Shown here: positions 57,091 to 64,000 of the stretch, piece by piece | Layout: each line of letters opens with the position of its first letter | Position numbering within the stretch: the stretch's first letter is position 1 | Assembly (NCBI RefSeq): GCF_000761155.1 | Contig: NZ_CP009533.1 | Coordinates: 1,488,001 to 1,552,000 of the forward strand | Direction: 5' to 3' | Source of the DNA: Pseudomonas rhizosphaerae | GTDB taxonomy: Bacteria > Pseudomonadota > Gammaproteobacteria > Pseudomonadales > Pseudomonadaceae | DNA length: 64,000 nt | Position numbers and translations under genes: made by a program | Notes under the pieces: generated by a model | Database searches by the model: none | What the model was told of the DNA's origin: nothing | Seen by the model: the letters and a program-made list of their open reading frames with translations, nothing else

Positions 57091-57990
57091 ATGAGAAGCT
57101 TTCCGTTACCTCCGCTGAATAGCCTTATCGCGTTCGAGTCTGCTGCGCGCAATCTTAGCTTTACCCAGGCGTCAATTGAGTTGAATGTTACTCAGGGGGC
57201 TGTGAGCAAACAGATTAAGTTGCTGGAAGAGTATCTTGGCAAAAAGCTCTTGCATAGAAGTACAAAAAAAATGGAACTGACACTAGCTGGTTTGGAGTAC
57301 TACGACACAGTCAGGAAGTCACTTTTCATTTTGGCGGAAGGCACAGATAAAATTCGTGGGGTGCATGGTAGCCAAGAGCTTACGGTCGCAGCCACCACGG
57401 CCATGACATCCCTATGGCTCATGCCGAAAGTCTCAACGTTTCAGGCCTTAAATGAAGACATCGAACTCAGGATCGTTGCCTCGGACAATTTAAGTGAAAC
57501 GGCCCAATACGATATTGTTTTGAATTATCTGCGTTTCCCACCGCGTGGGTGCAGGGCCACAGCATTGTTTGATGAGGAGATTTTTCCTGTCTGCAGTCCT
57601 GAATATCTACGCAAAAATCCTAATCTTACTACCCCTGAAAGCTTATCTGACTGCACCTGGCTTTATCTTGAAGATATGCAGAAGGATTGGCTCGGTTGGC
57701 TGGAGTGGTTTGATGGGTTGGGAATACCTGCCCCAGTGCCGAAGCGTAAACTAAAAATCAACAGCTACTCCATGCTACTGCAATCCTGCTTGGACGGGCA
57801 GGGTGTTGCACTAGGATGGTCATATCTTGTCGATGATTATCTGCGAAGTGGAATGCTGATAAAACCAATGGAACCCATGCTGAAAACTGGTTCAAAATTC
57901 TGGCTCATCGAGTCCGATAGCTATACCCGCAACCAGAAAGGGGTTGATAACTTTCGCAATTGGTTGATCGACAAAATTCCGCATATATAA
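57091..57990 (+). CDS. LysR-family transcriptional regulator (GcvA-like), copy 2
   Basis: A 299-residue LysR regulator: helix-turn-helix at about 5-62 (FPLPPLNSLIAFESAARNLS, ELNVTQGAVSKQIKLLEEYL) and an effector domain with DEEIFPVCSPEYLRKNP. It is much more AT-rich than copy 1 although the proteins are alike. AGAGG lies 5-6 bases before the ATG at 57091. It is the nearest regulator to the Rieske/aldehyde dehydrogenase cluster and a candidate activator of it. Confidence 0.88.
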   Translation: MRSFPLPPLNSLIAFESAARNLSFTQASIELNVTQGAVSKQIKLLEEYLGKKLLHRSTKKMELTLAGLEYYDTVRKSLFILAEGTDKIRGVHGSQELTVAATTAMTSLWLMPKVSTFQALNEDIELRIVASDNLSETAQYDIVLNYLRFPPRGCRATALFDEEIFPVCSPEYLRKNPNLTTPESLSDCTWLYLEDMQKDWLGWLEWFDGLGIPAPVPKRKLKINSYSMLLQSCLDGQGVALGWSYLVDDYLRSGMLIKPMEPMLKTGSKFWLIESDSYTRNQKGVDNFRNWLIDKIPHI

Positions 57991-57997
57991 ATCCTAA

Positions 57998-58021
57998 AAG
58001 CGCCGTTTAGGCGCCTCTTTA
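57998..58021. terminator. Terminator after the second LysR gene
   Basis: AAAGCGCC-GTTTA-GGCGCCTCTTT: a short GC stem (GCGCC/GGCGC) with T-rich sequence after it and A-rich before it, so it can serve both the LysR gene and the convergent cupin gene. Confidence 0.65.
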
Positions 58022-58026
58022 TTAGC

Positions 58027-58416
58027 TTAATAAATAATTGGCGGCGTAGACTCTATGACGAGCATGATACATCCATGCTTCGAGTACAGCTGGTGCTCCG
58101 AGTCTTTTTTGTAGATTACACAATCACCCTTCTCATAAATAGTTCCAGTGGAATCCTCGACTTCCCCTTGCGAAATCATTATCAGCTCTACGTCAGTGTG
58201 GCGATGTAAAACTGATTGACAGTTAGTGTCCATTTTCATCCAGTAACTACACCAGGAATTGTTACTTTCTAGCATGAAGTAAGTGATGCCAGGTAGTAAC
58301 TTACCATTTATGACTAATTCAGCCCATAGGACTTCATCTAGCTTGAATCTGTCTGAGCTCGCAGTTGGTATCATGAGGTTGACTCGCTCTTCTAGTTGGC
58401 CGGAGAATATGCCCAA
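58027..58416 (-). CDS. Cupin-domain protein
   Basis: A small single-domain cupin of 115-129 residues. Metal-binding cupin motif 1 is SVLHRHTDVELIMISQG (HxH and Glu) and motif 2 is KGDCVIYKKDSEHQLYSKHG. Either a small dioxygenase/isomerase or a ligand sensor; not decidable. The start is unclear: TTG 58416 or ATG 58374, neither with a strong ribosome site. It is on the minus strand next to the MFS gene (101 bases from it). Confidence 0.72.
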   Translation of the reverse strand: MGIFSGQLEERVNLMIPTASSDRFKLDEVLWAELVINGKLLPGITYFMLESNNSWCSYWMKMDTNCQSVLHRHTDVELIMISQGEVEDSTGTIYEKGDCVIYKKDSEHQLYSKHGCIMLVIESTPPIIY

Positions 58417-58517
58417 ATCCAGATTATTGATGATTCCCCCCTGGTGGTGGAAAGCATGTGTAGCCAGTTTTTCGTTCTGAGGGCGGTGAGTTACGTACCA
58501 CCGCCCTAACGAGCAGA

Positions 58518-59846
58518 TTAATCCAGCGCGCCAGCTTGCTGCAGGCTCAGAGACCGCGTTTCTGGCGCCATAATCCAGCTGGCGACCAAGCCTACTAAGG
58601 TTATGGCAGCTGCTGCGTACATAGTATTCGCGATACCGTAATCAGCAAGCGCCACTGGCACAGCATACGTACCTGCTGCTGCACCGATGCGTGATATGGA
58701 TGTCCCCAGGCCCATAGCTTGAGCCCTGATTTCGGTCGGGAACAGTTCATTGGGATAAACCATCGTGAGAACTTGGGCGCCGCCAATAAACACGGCATAA
58801 GCGCCGAACAGGGCCAGAATCACCGTCGGTGAACCTTCGTGAAAAATCCCTAGTCCAAACAACGCAAGTCCTGATAACAGAAAACTGCCGATTAGTAGAT
58901 TACGGCGACCAAGGCTATTGATTACGCGCGTAGCGACCATGCAACCGACGACAAAGAGTGCCGTGATTGTCACAGAGCCTATCGATGCCCAATCGTCTTT
59001 GATGTTGAGTGCTTGGAGCACCTTCGGAGCGAATGCATAGACTGCGAAGATGGGAACAATTGAACACGTCCAGAACACTGACACAAATAGCATGCGACGA
59101 CCGTAGCCAGCACGAACCAAGCTCCAAAAGGAAACTTTGACCGACTGAGGTTCTTCAGGCAGGTTTTTCAATGAAAACTCATGGCCGTACACCTTTTTGA
59201 TCACCTGCTCTGCTTCGGAATGTCGGCCTTTGCTTAAGAGCCACCGTGCGGACTCAGGGGTACCAATGCGTAGCAAAAGAAGCGCTATGCTGAAGACGGT
59301 AGTGCTGGCAAGCACCAAACGCCATGCATCCTGGCCCCCTATTCGCAGGATCAGCTCACCAACAACATACGCCACTGCCGCGCCGATAAACCAGACGATA
59401 ACGAACCATCCCAACTTTGGGCCTCGCTCTTTTTTGGGTAGGAACTCGACGAGCATCGAGGTTGAGACAGGGTATTCGATACCCACTGCTATCCCGATGA
59501 GGAGTCTCAATAGGAAAAGTGTTTGTGCGTCTTGTACCCAGTACTGGGCCACTGAACCTACCGTGAACAAAATAGGCCCGACGTAGTAGATCGCACGTCG
59601 GCCATACCGATTGGTAAGCCAGCCGCCGAACAGGCCACCTATGAAAATTCCAACTAGCGCTGAGGCTGCGATCATTCCTTCCCAGAAGCTATCAAAACCC
59701 AGCGCTGCTGATGCGGGCATCAGGGCAATACCGATGAGGCTGAGAACGTATCCATCCACGAAGGAGCCACCAGCAGATCGCCAGGTAAGCAGCCGGTGAA
59801 ATCGGCTCCATGGTAAGTCTTCGATATTGCGTACTTGATTCGTCAT
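58518..59846 (-). CDS. MFS transporter, sugar-porter/aromatic-acid type
   Basis: A 442-residue major-facilitator protein with twelve predicted membrane helices. Family signatures: GGWLTNRYGRRAIYYVGPIL after helix 2 (about 74-93), GIAVGIEYPVSTSMLVEFLP (about 118-137), PESARWLLSKGRHSEAEQVI in the central loop (about 197-216) and PNELFPTEIRAQAMGLG (about 373-389). Probably a proton symporter for the substrate degraded by the neighbouring oxygenase. GGGAG lies 5-6 bases before the ATG at 59846. Divergent from the Rieske gene across about 690 bases. Confidence 0.88.
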   Translation of the reverse strand: MTNQVRNIEDLPWSRFHRLLTWRSAGGSFVDGYVLSLIGIALMPASAALGFDSFWEGMIAASALVGIFIGGLFGGWLTNRYGRRAIYYVGPILFTVGSVAQYWVQDAQTLFLLRLLIGIAVGIEYPVSTSMLVEFLPKKERGPKLGWFVIVWFIGAAVAYVVGELILRIGGQDAWRLVLASTTVFSIALLLLRIGTPESARWLLSKGRHSEAEQVIKKVYGHEFSLKNLPEEPQSVKVSFWSLVRAGYGRRMLFVSVFWTCSIVPIFAVYAFAPKVLQALNIKDDWASIGSVTITALFVVGCMVATRVINSLGRRNLLIGSFLLSGLALFGLGIFHEGSPTVILALFGAYAVFIGGAQVLTMVYPNELFPTEIRAQAMGLGTSISRIGAAAGTYAVPVALADYGIANTMYAAAAITLVGLVASWIMAPETRSLSLQQAGALD

Positions 59847-60082
59847 GTTATCTCCCGGTACGGCTGAATTTTTATTGTTGGTCGCTAAAGATTAAAGTCT
59901 CGAAACGCGACTATAATCAGTCCAAGGATTAGTGTTGTAAGCAGCTATCGGAATGCCTTCGTGTATTCCTTATAATTCATGCATGCACGTGCGAACTCGA
60001 TTCCACGGAATTTAGACTCTTACGAAATCTTTAGAAACTTACGAAAGAATGAAGCTAGAAAGTTTATGGGTGGGTCTCCCTG
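59847..60082. other. Intergenic region upstream of the MFS gene
   Basis: AT-rich, with repeated TTACGAAA-like blocks around 60021-60047 (CTTACGAAATC and ACTTACGAAAGAA). It could hold the transporter promoter and regulator sites; no gene. Confidence 0.4.
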
Positions 60083-60316
60083 CTAAAGATCGCCATCAGG
60101 TTCGTAAAGCGCGTGATTAGTGCTGTAAGAAAGTGCAAGGCGGGTTCGTATTGGCTGCGCCATAAGTAAGTCGATTGCGGTTGTACCTGATGCCGGGGCT
60201 GCTTCGAATCCTGAAACGGCTTTGCCGACAAAGCTAGGCACCACGAGTGAGGTGGCGATGTTTGTCGGAGCCGCGAGTATCGCGACAGCAGAGCAGCTAC
60301 AGGATTTCAAAGCCAT
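60083..60316 (-). CDS. Hypothetical protein, 77 residues
   Basis: Starts MALKSCSCSAVAILAAPTNI with AGGAGA at good distance before ATG 60316. A cysteine-containing N-terminus is followed by a small hydrophobic part, without a clear signal peptide; the rest (KAVSGFEAAPASGTTAIDLL) is unlike any known family. The good ribosome site supports translation. It lies between the transporter and the Rieske gene. Confidence 0.5.
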   Translation of the reverse strand: MALKSCSCSAVAILAAPTNIATSLVVPSFVGKAVSGFEAAPASGTTAIDLLMAQPIRTRLALSYSTNHALYEPDGDL

Positions 60317-60538
60317 CCGTGATTCTCCTGTTGTTTTTAAATGTTGTTGGAGAGATAGAGCGAGTCGAGCATGCTGGTTGTGAGGCGTGGACGCAACGTA
60401 GTAATACTCATGCATTTATGATCTAAAGGAATAAATGAAAATCGTGCCCCTTGGCTTTTCGTCGGGCGTGCATTTATTCCAAAAGGTAATGAGTGGCTGA
60501 GAATAATTCGTTTGTCTGAAATGAGGAGTGAATTTTAA

Positions 60539-61756
60539 ATGTCGCCATCGACCACCAAGGCGTTGGAGAAAATAACAATGACATCCAAAAACCTGATTCC
60601 TGTTCAGAGTCTTACAAACGTCCTGAATCCGATTGAGCACGCTCATGGCTTGACAAATGAATTCTATACCGAGCAGAAATTCTTTCAGCTGGATCGCGAT
60701 GAGTTGATGGGCAAAGGTTGGACTTGCATCGGTTTCGCGACTGACCTGCCACAAAAATCCTATGTGAAGCCTGTTGATTTCATGGGGCTTCCGTTGCTGA
60801 TGATGCGCAACAGAGAGGGAGAACTCAGAGTATTCCACAACGTCTGCAGTCATCGTGGAGTGAAGCTAATACAGGAAGCCGGCCCTATTCAGGGTGTTAT
60901 TCGCTGCCCTTACCACTCCTGGACTTATGACCTCAATGGTGCTCTTAGGGGCACACCGCACGTTGGAGGTATCGACGTTCACAAAGATGACCGATTTAAT
61001 TGCGAGAAGCATGGTCTGAAGCCTTTGCGTAGCGCTATTTTCATGGATATGGTTCTGGTGAATCTGTCTGGAGACGCAACCCCTCTCGAAGAAGTATTGG
61101 TTCCGCTGAAAGAGCGCTGGACTCAGTTTCTCGGGACTGATGGCCTTTCCCTAATCAGGAAGGAGGCCGATGGGGGGTCGATGGCGCTAGAGGTCGAGTG
61201 CAATTGGAAACTGGCGGTTGAGAACTTCTGCGAGGCATATCACCTGCCGTGGGTTCACCCAAGCCTGAACACCTATTCTCGGCTGGAAGACCATTACAAC
61301 ATCCTTTTCGACCAGTTCGCAGGCCAGGGAAGCTATGCCTATAACCTGTCCACTGTGGCGGGTACAACCCTGCCAATCTTCCCGAGTTGGCCAACTGACC
61401 GGACGAAAAACGCTGAGTACGTTGCGTTTTTCCCTAATACGCTGATCGGCATCCAAGCTGACCACGTTTTCGCAATGATGCTTCAACCCATTTCCCCAAG
61501 TCGCACCATCGAACACCTGCGCGTGTACTACATCGGCGACGAGGCATTAGGTGAAAAGTATGACGCATCGCGCAACGCAATTATGGAGTCCTGGAAGGTC
61601 GTGTTTGCTGAGGACATCGCCTCAGTAGAGGGCATGCAGAAAGGCCGTAGTTCACCAGGCTACAGCGGTGGTGTGTTCTCACCTGAAATGGATTTGCCAA
61701 CACACTATTTCCACCGCTGGGCTGCTGAAAAGCTCCTCCAGACAGAGCAGGCTTGA
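60539..61756 (+). CDS. Rieske non-heme iron oxygenase, alpha subunit
   Basis: A 405-residue oxygenase. The Rieske [2Fe-2S] ligands are C103/H105 (CSHRG) and C123/H126 (CPYHSW). The mononuclear iron site is in NWKLAVENFCEAYHLPWVHP: H235 and H240, with glutamate 232 in the bridging position that is aspartate in naphthalene dioxygenase (DAYH). Glutamate at this place is known from carnitine and related quaternary-amine oxygenases. No beta-subunit gene follows, consistent with an alpha3 enzyme. It probably hydroxylates a carbon next to nitrogen or oxygen and releases an aldehyde for the next enzyme; substrate unknown. AGGAG precedes the ATG. Confidence 0.9.
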   Translation: MSPSTTKALEKITMTSKNLIPVQSLTNVLNPIEHAHGLTNEFYTEQKFFQLDRDELMGKGWTCIGFATDLPQKSYVKPVDFMGLPLLMMRNREGELRVFHNVCSHRGVKLIQEAGPIQGVIRCPYHSWTYDLNGALRGTPHVGGIDVHKDDRFNCEKHGLKPLRSAIFMDMVLVNLSGDATPLEEVLVPLKERWTQFLGTDGLSLIRKEADGGSMALEVECNWKLAVENFCEAYHLPWVHPSLNTYSRLEDHYNILFDQFAGQGSYAYNLSTVAGTTLPIFPSWPTDRTKNAEYVAFFPNTLIGIQADHVFAMMLQPISPSRTIEHLRVYYIGDEALGEKYDASRNAIMESWKVVFAEDIASVEGMQKGRSSPGYSGGVFSPEMDLPTHYFHRWAAEKLLQTEQA

Positions 61757-61773
61757 GGCGGGAGTTTGAGAGC

Positions 61774-63213
61774 ATGAAGCAAAGACATTGGCTAAATTTT
61801 ATAGATGGCAAGTGGTGCGACAGCGATGCCAGATTCGAGCTGTTGAATCCTGCTACGAATCAAAGCATCGGAACAATCGCAAAAGCTTCGGTTAGCGATG
61901 CAGCAGCAGCTCTGGCGGCAGCGCGTCGCTGCGCCGACTCCAGACTCCTGTCTTCGGTACGACCCGCCGAACGAGTTAAGTGGATGACCCGAATTGCCCA
62001 GGAGATTCGCGTTCTTGCCGACGAAGGCGCGCATGTCCTGTGCGCTGAGAACGGCAAAACCGTTCCCGAAGCCCTAGACGAATTCCTTGAGGCCGCCAGA
62101 TATTTTGAGTATTACGGTGGTATGGCAGACAAGATCGAAGGTGTATCCATTCCACTGGGTAATGGATACATAGACTTCACTGTGTACGATCCAATGGGCG
62201 TGTCACTGCAAATTGTCCCATGGAACTTCCCGGTCTCTATCTGTGCCAGAGCTCTCGCGCCGGCACTGGCTGCGGGTAATGCAGTCGTAGTGAAGTCACC
62301 AGAGCTCTCGCCGCTCGGAATCTGCGTCCTCTTCGAGGCCATTGAGCGTGCAGGTCTTCCTGACGGCGCGGTGAACCTGCTTTGTGGCAGTGGTCGCGAA
62401 ATCGGATCTTACCTTGCTGCTCGGCGAGAAGTGGATCAGATTGTTTTCACCGGCTCTGTTCCTACCGGACAGACCATCTTGAAACTTGCTGCAGAGAATG
62501 CAACTCCCTGCGTGATGGAGCTCGGCGGGAAGTCGGCAGCCCTCGTTTTCCCGGACGCCGATCTTGACCAACTTATAGCCAGTGTACGCATGGGGATCTT
62601 CTTCAACGCGGGCCAAGTGTGCTCGGCCATGTCACGATTGGTTGTTCATCGCTCGATCTACGACACTGTCGTCTCTCGCGTTGAAGATCTTGCTACGGGA
62701 CTTTCTGTTGGGAACGGCGCTGACGGTAACGATCTCACTCCGGTGATCACCGCGAGACAGTTGAATCATATTCAGCAAATGTGCCAGCGTGCTCAGCAAG
62801 AAGGGGCAGTACTGGTGACGGGTGGCGAAGCTTTAAGCGACAGCCAGGGCAATTTTCTGCGGCCTACTATTTTCAAAGATGTTTCCCCAGAGATGAATAT
62901 CGCGCAGGAAGAAGTATTTGGGCCTGTTTTGGTCATCATGCCCTTCGACGACGAGCCTGAAGCCATCACCATCGCGAACAGCACTGCCTTCGGTTTGGTG
63001 GCGGGAGTCTTCACTCAGGATCTGAACAAGGCGATGCGGTGTGCGCGTCTTCTGCGTTCAGGCCAAGTGTTTGTCAACGAGTGGTATGCCGGCGGTATCG
63101 AGGTGCCTTTCGGTGGCGTGGGACTGTCCGGGTATGGGCGTGAACGTGGCCAGGAAGCGCTATATAGCTATGTTCGAACCAAGAACGTGGCTATCAAGGT
63201 CGCAGGTGAGTAA
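61774..63213 (+). CDS. NAD(P)-dependent aldehyde dehydrogenase
   Basis: A 479-residue aldehyde dehydrogenase. Family sites: VPWNFPVSICARALAPALAA (about 149-168), catalytic glutamate in MELGGKSAALVFPDADLDQL (about 248-267), catalytic cysteine in FNAGQVCSAMSRLVVH (about 280-295) and the C-terminal VPFGGVGLSGYGRERGQEAL. By position it oxidises the aldehyde made by the Rieske enzyme 17 bases upstream; the same pairing occurs in carnitine degradation (malic semialdehyde). The ATG at 61774 is preferred over an upstream ATG. Confidence 0.93.
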   Translation: MKQRHWLNFIDGKWCDSDARFELLNPATNQSIGTIAKASVSDAAAALAAARRCADSRLLSSVRPAERVKWMTRIAQEIRVLADEGAHVLCAENGKTVPEALDEFLEAARYFEYYGGMADKIEGVSIPLGNGYIDFTVYDPMGVSLQIVPWNFPVSICARALAPALAAGNAVVVKSPELSPLGICVLFEAIERAGLPDGAVNLLCGSGREIGSYLAARREVDQIVFTGSVPTGQTILKLAAENATPCVMELGGKSAALVFPDADLDQLIASVRMGIFFNAGQVCSAMSRLVVHRSIYDTVVSRVEDLATGLSVGNGADGNDLTPVITARQLNHIQQMCQRAQQEGAVLVTGGEALSDSQGNFLRPTIFKDVSPEMNIAQEEVFGPVLVIMPFDDEPEAITIANSTAFGLVAGVFTQDLNKAMRCARLLRSGQVFVNEWYAGGIEVPFGGVGLSGYGRERGQEALYSYVRTKNVAIKVAGE

Positions 63214-63219
63214 TAAGCT

Positions 63220-64000
63220 ATGAAAAAGTGGCTCTGTATTATCTGCGGCTGGATCTATGATGAGGCGGTAGGCTGGCCTGATGACGGGATCACTCCGGGC
63301 ACACGTTGGGAAGACATTCCAGATGATTGGGTATGTCCAGAGTGCAAAGTTGGTAAGGCAGATTTTGAGATGCTTGAAATCTCTGACTCGGAAACGGCTG
63401 CAATTGTGCCCATTATTGCGCCTATCGCTCATGCACCAATTCAAGCAGTCGTTGTTCAAACTCCTATGCCTATCGGTTCGACTTCGGTTGCAGAACCTAT
63501 CGTGATTATTGGTAGTGGTCACGCCGGCTATGGACTTGCTCAAGCTATCCGGAAAGCTGATCCGAATGTTGAAATCTGTGTCTTGACCAGTGAGTCCGGC
63601 CATAGGTATTACAAACCGGCCTTATCCATCGCTTTGGCACAGGATAAAGGCGCAGCACGGTTGATAGACGAGGCGCCTTTCCAAATTGAGTCGCGACTCT
63701 CGATCAGGGTCTACCCACATTGTCTTGTTGAGCGAATCGATTCGAAACAAAAGCGTATCCACACCAACTTCGGTGAGATTGGCTTTGGCAAACTTGTGAT
63801 TGCGAGTGGTGCCAGCCCCATTCGCATTCCGCTGGACGGTAGCCATGATGCGATGCTCAGCGTGAACACTCTTACTGATTATGAGTTGTTCAGGAAAAAG
63901 CTTCCAAGCGCAAAGAGCATTGCCATTCTTGGAGAAGGCTTGATTGGTTGCGAGTTCGCAAACGACCTAGCATCTGCTGGATATCAGGTACATATCATTG
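63220..64000 (+). CDS. Rubredoxin-rubredoxin reductase fusion (partial)
   Basis: The frame is open from ATG 63220 to the window end (260 codons). Residues 1-55 are a rubredoxin: [20 protein letters not shown], then [12 protein letters not shown], with the two CxxC pairs. A linker of about 40 residues (proline/alanine/valine-rich) leads to a flavoprotein of the AlkT/rubredoxin reductase type with [17 protein letters not shown] (about 96-112), [10 protein letters not shown] and a second nucleotide fold [20 protein letters not shown]. So one polypeptide takes electrons from NAD(P)H via FAD to rubredoxin iron and on to the Rieske oxygenase. It starts 6 bases after the aldehyde dehydrogenase stop. 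The C-terminus lies beyond the window. Confidence 0.88.
   Translation, partial: MKKWLCIICGWIYDEAVGWPDDGITPGTRWEDIPDDWVCPECKVGKADFEMLEISDSETAAIVPIIAPIAHAPIQAVVVQTPMPIGSTSVAEPIVIIGSGHAGYGLAQAIRKADPNVEICVLTSESGHRYYKPALSIALAQDKGAARLIDEAPFQIESRLSIRVYPHCLVERIDSKQKRIHTNFGEIGFGKLVIASGASPIRIPLDGSHDAMLSVNTLTDYELFRKKLPSAKSIAILGEGLIGCEFANDLASAGYQVHII

Overview
The window is chromosomal DNA of a fluorescent Pseudomonas. The evidence is high-GC core genes with typical Pseudomonas products, a complete fpvGHJKCDEF-type operon for iron release from pyoverdine, the aer, acnA, rlmM and tusA genes, a liuRABCDE leucine/isovalerate operon, an MvaT-family H-NS-like protein, and REP palindromes of the Pseudomonas kind. 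The species cannot be fixed from the sequence alone.

Layout. Positions 1-784 hold no convincing gene. 785-16063 is core: a soluble PAS chemoreceptor, msrA, two tandem FpvA/FpvB-like siderophore receptors (only the second keeps the N-terminal signalling domain), cobF, a PAS hybrid histidine kinase, a small 47-residue gene with its own terminator, a methyltransferase, a dienelactone-hydrolase-like protein, two small genes and the aerotaxis receptor aer. 16209-22331 is an eight-gene, translationally coupled minus-strand operon matching fpvGHJKCDEF. 22681-27713 holds acnA, rlmM, tusA and miaE. 27857-34781 is liuR with its palindromic operator and liuABCDE. 34835-36117 holds yggL, an HPt gene and a response regulator that has lost its N-terminus.

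The break in the response regulator at about 36118 marks the start of an accessory region (about 36.1-55 kb). GC is visibly lower there, spacing is loose, gene orientation is mixed, and there are many small genes with good ribosome binding sites: an XRE regulator, a metallophosphoesterase, a HAD hydrolase, a two-gene unit of unknown proteins, an SRPBCC protein, small membrane proteins, an MvaT-like silencer, DUF-type small proteins, a stand-alone CinA domain, a glycosyltransferase and a manganese catalase. It looks like a patchwork stress/defence island with decayed stretches.

54.8-64.0 kb holds two related LysR regulators flanking a dead receiver-domain remnant, followed by a catabolic cluster: a cupin, an MFS transporter, a Rieske oxygenase, an aldehyde dehydrogenase and a rubredoxin fused to a rubredoxin reductase (cut by the window end). 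By analogy with carnitine/betaine Rieske systems, the transporter would import a substrate, the oxygenase with its own electron donor would release an aldehyde, and the dehydrogenase would oxidise it. The substrate is unknown.

Starts were chosen by ribosome binding site and family length. All family names come from recognition by eye, not from a database search.
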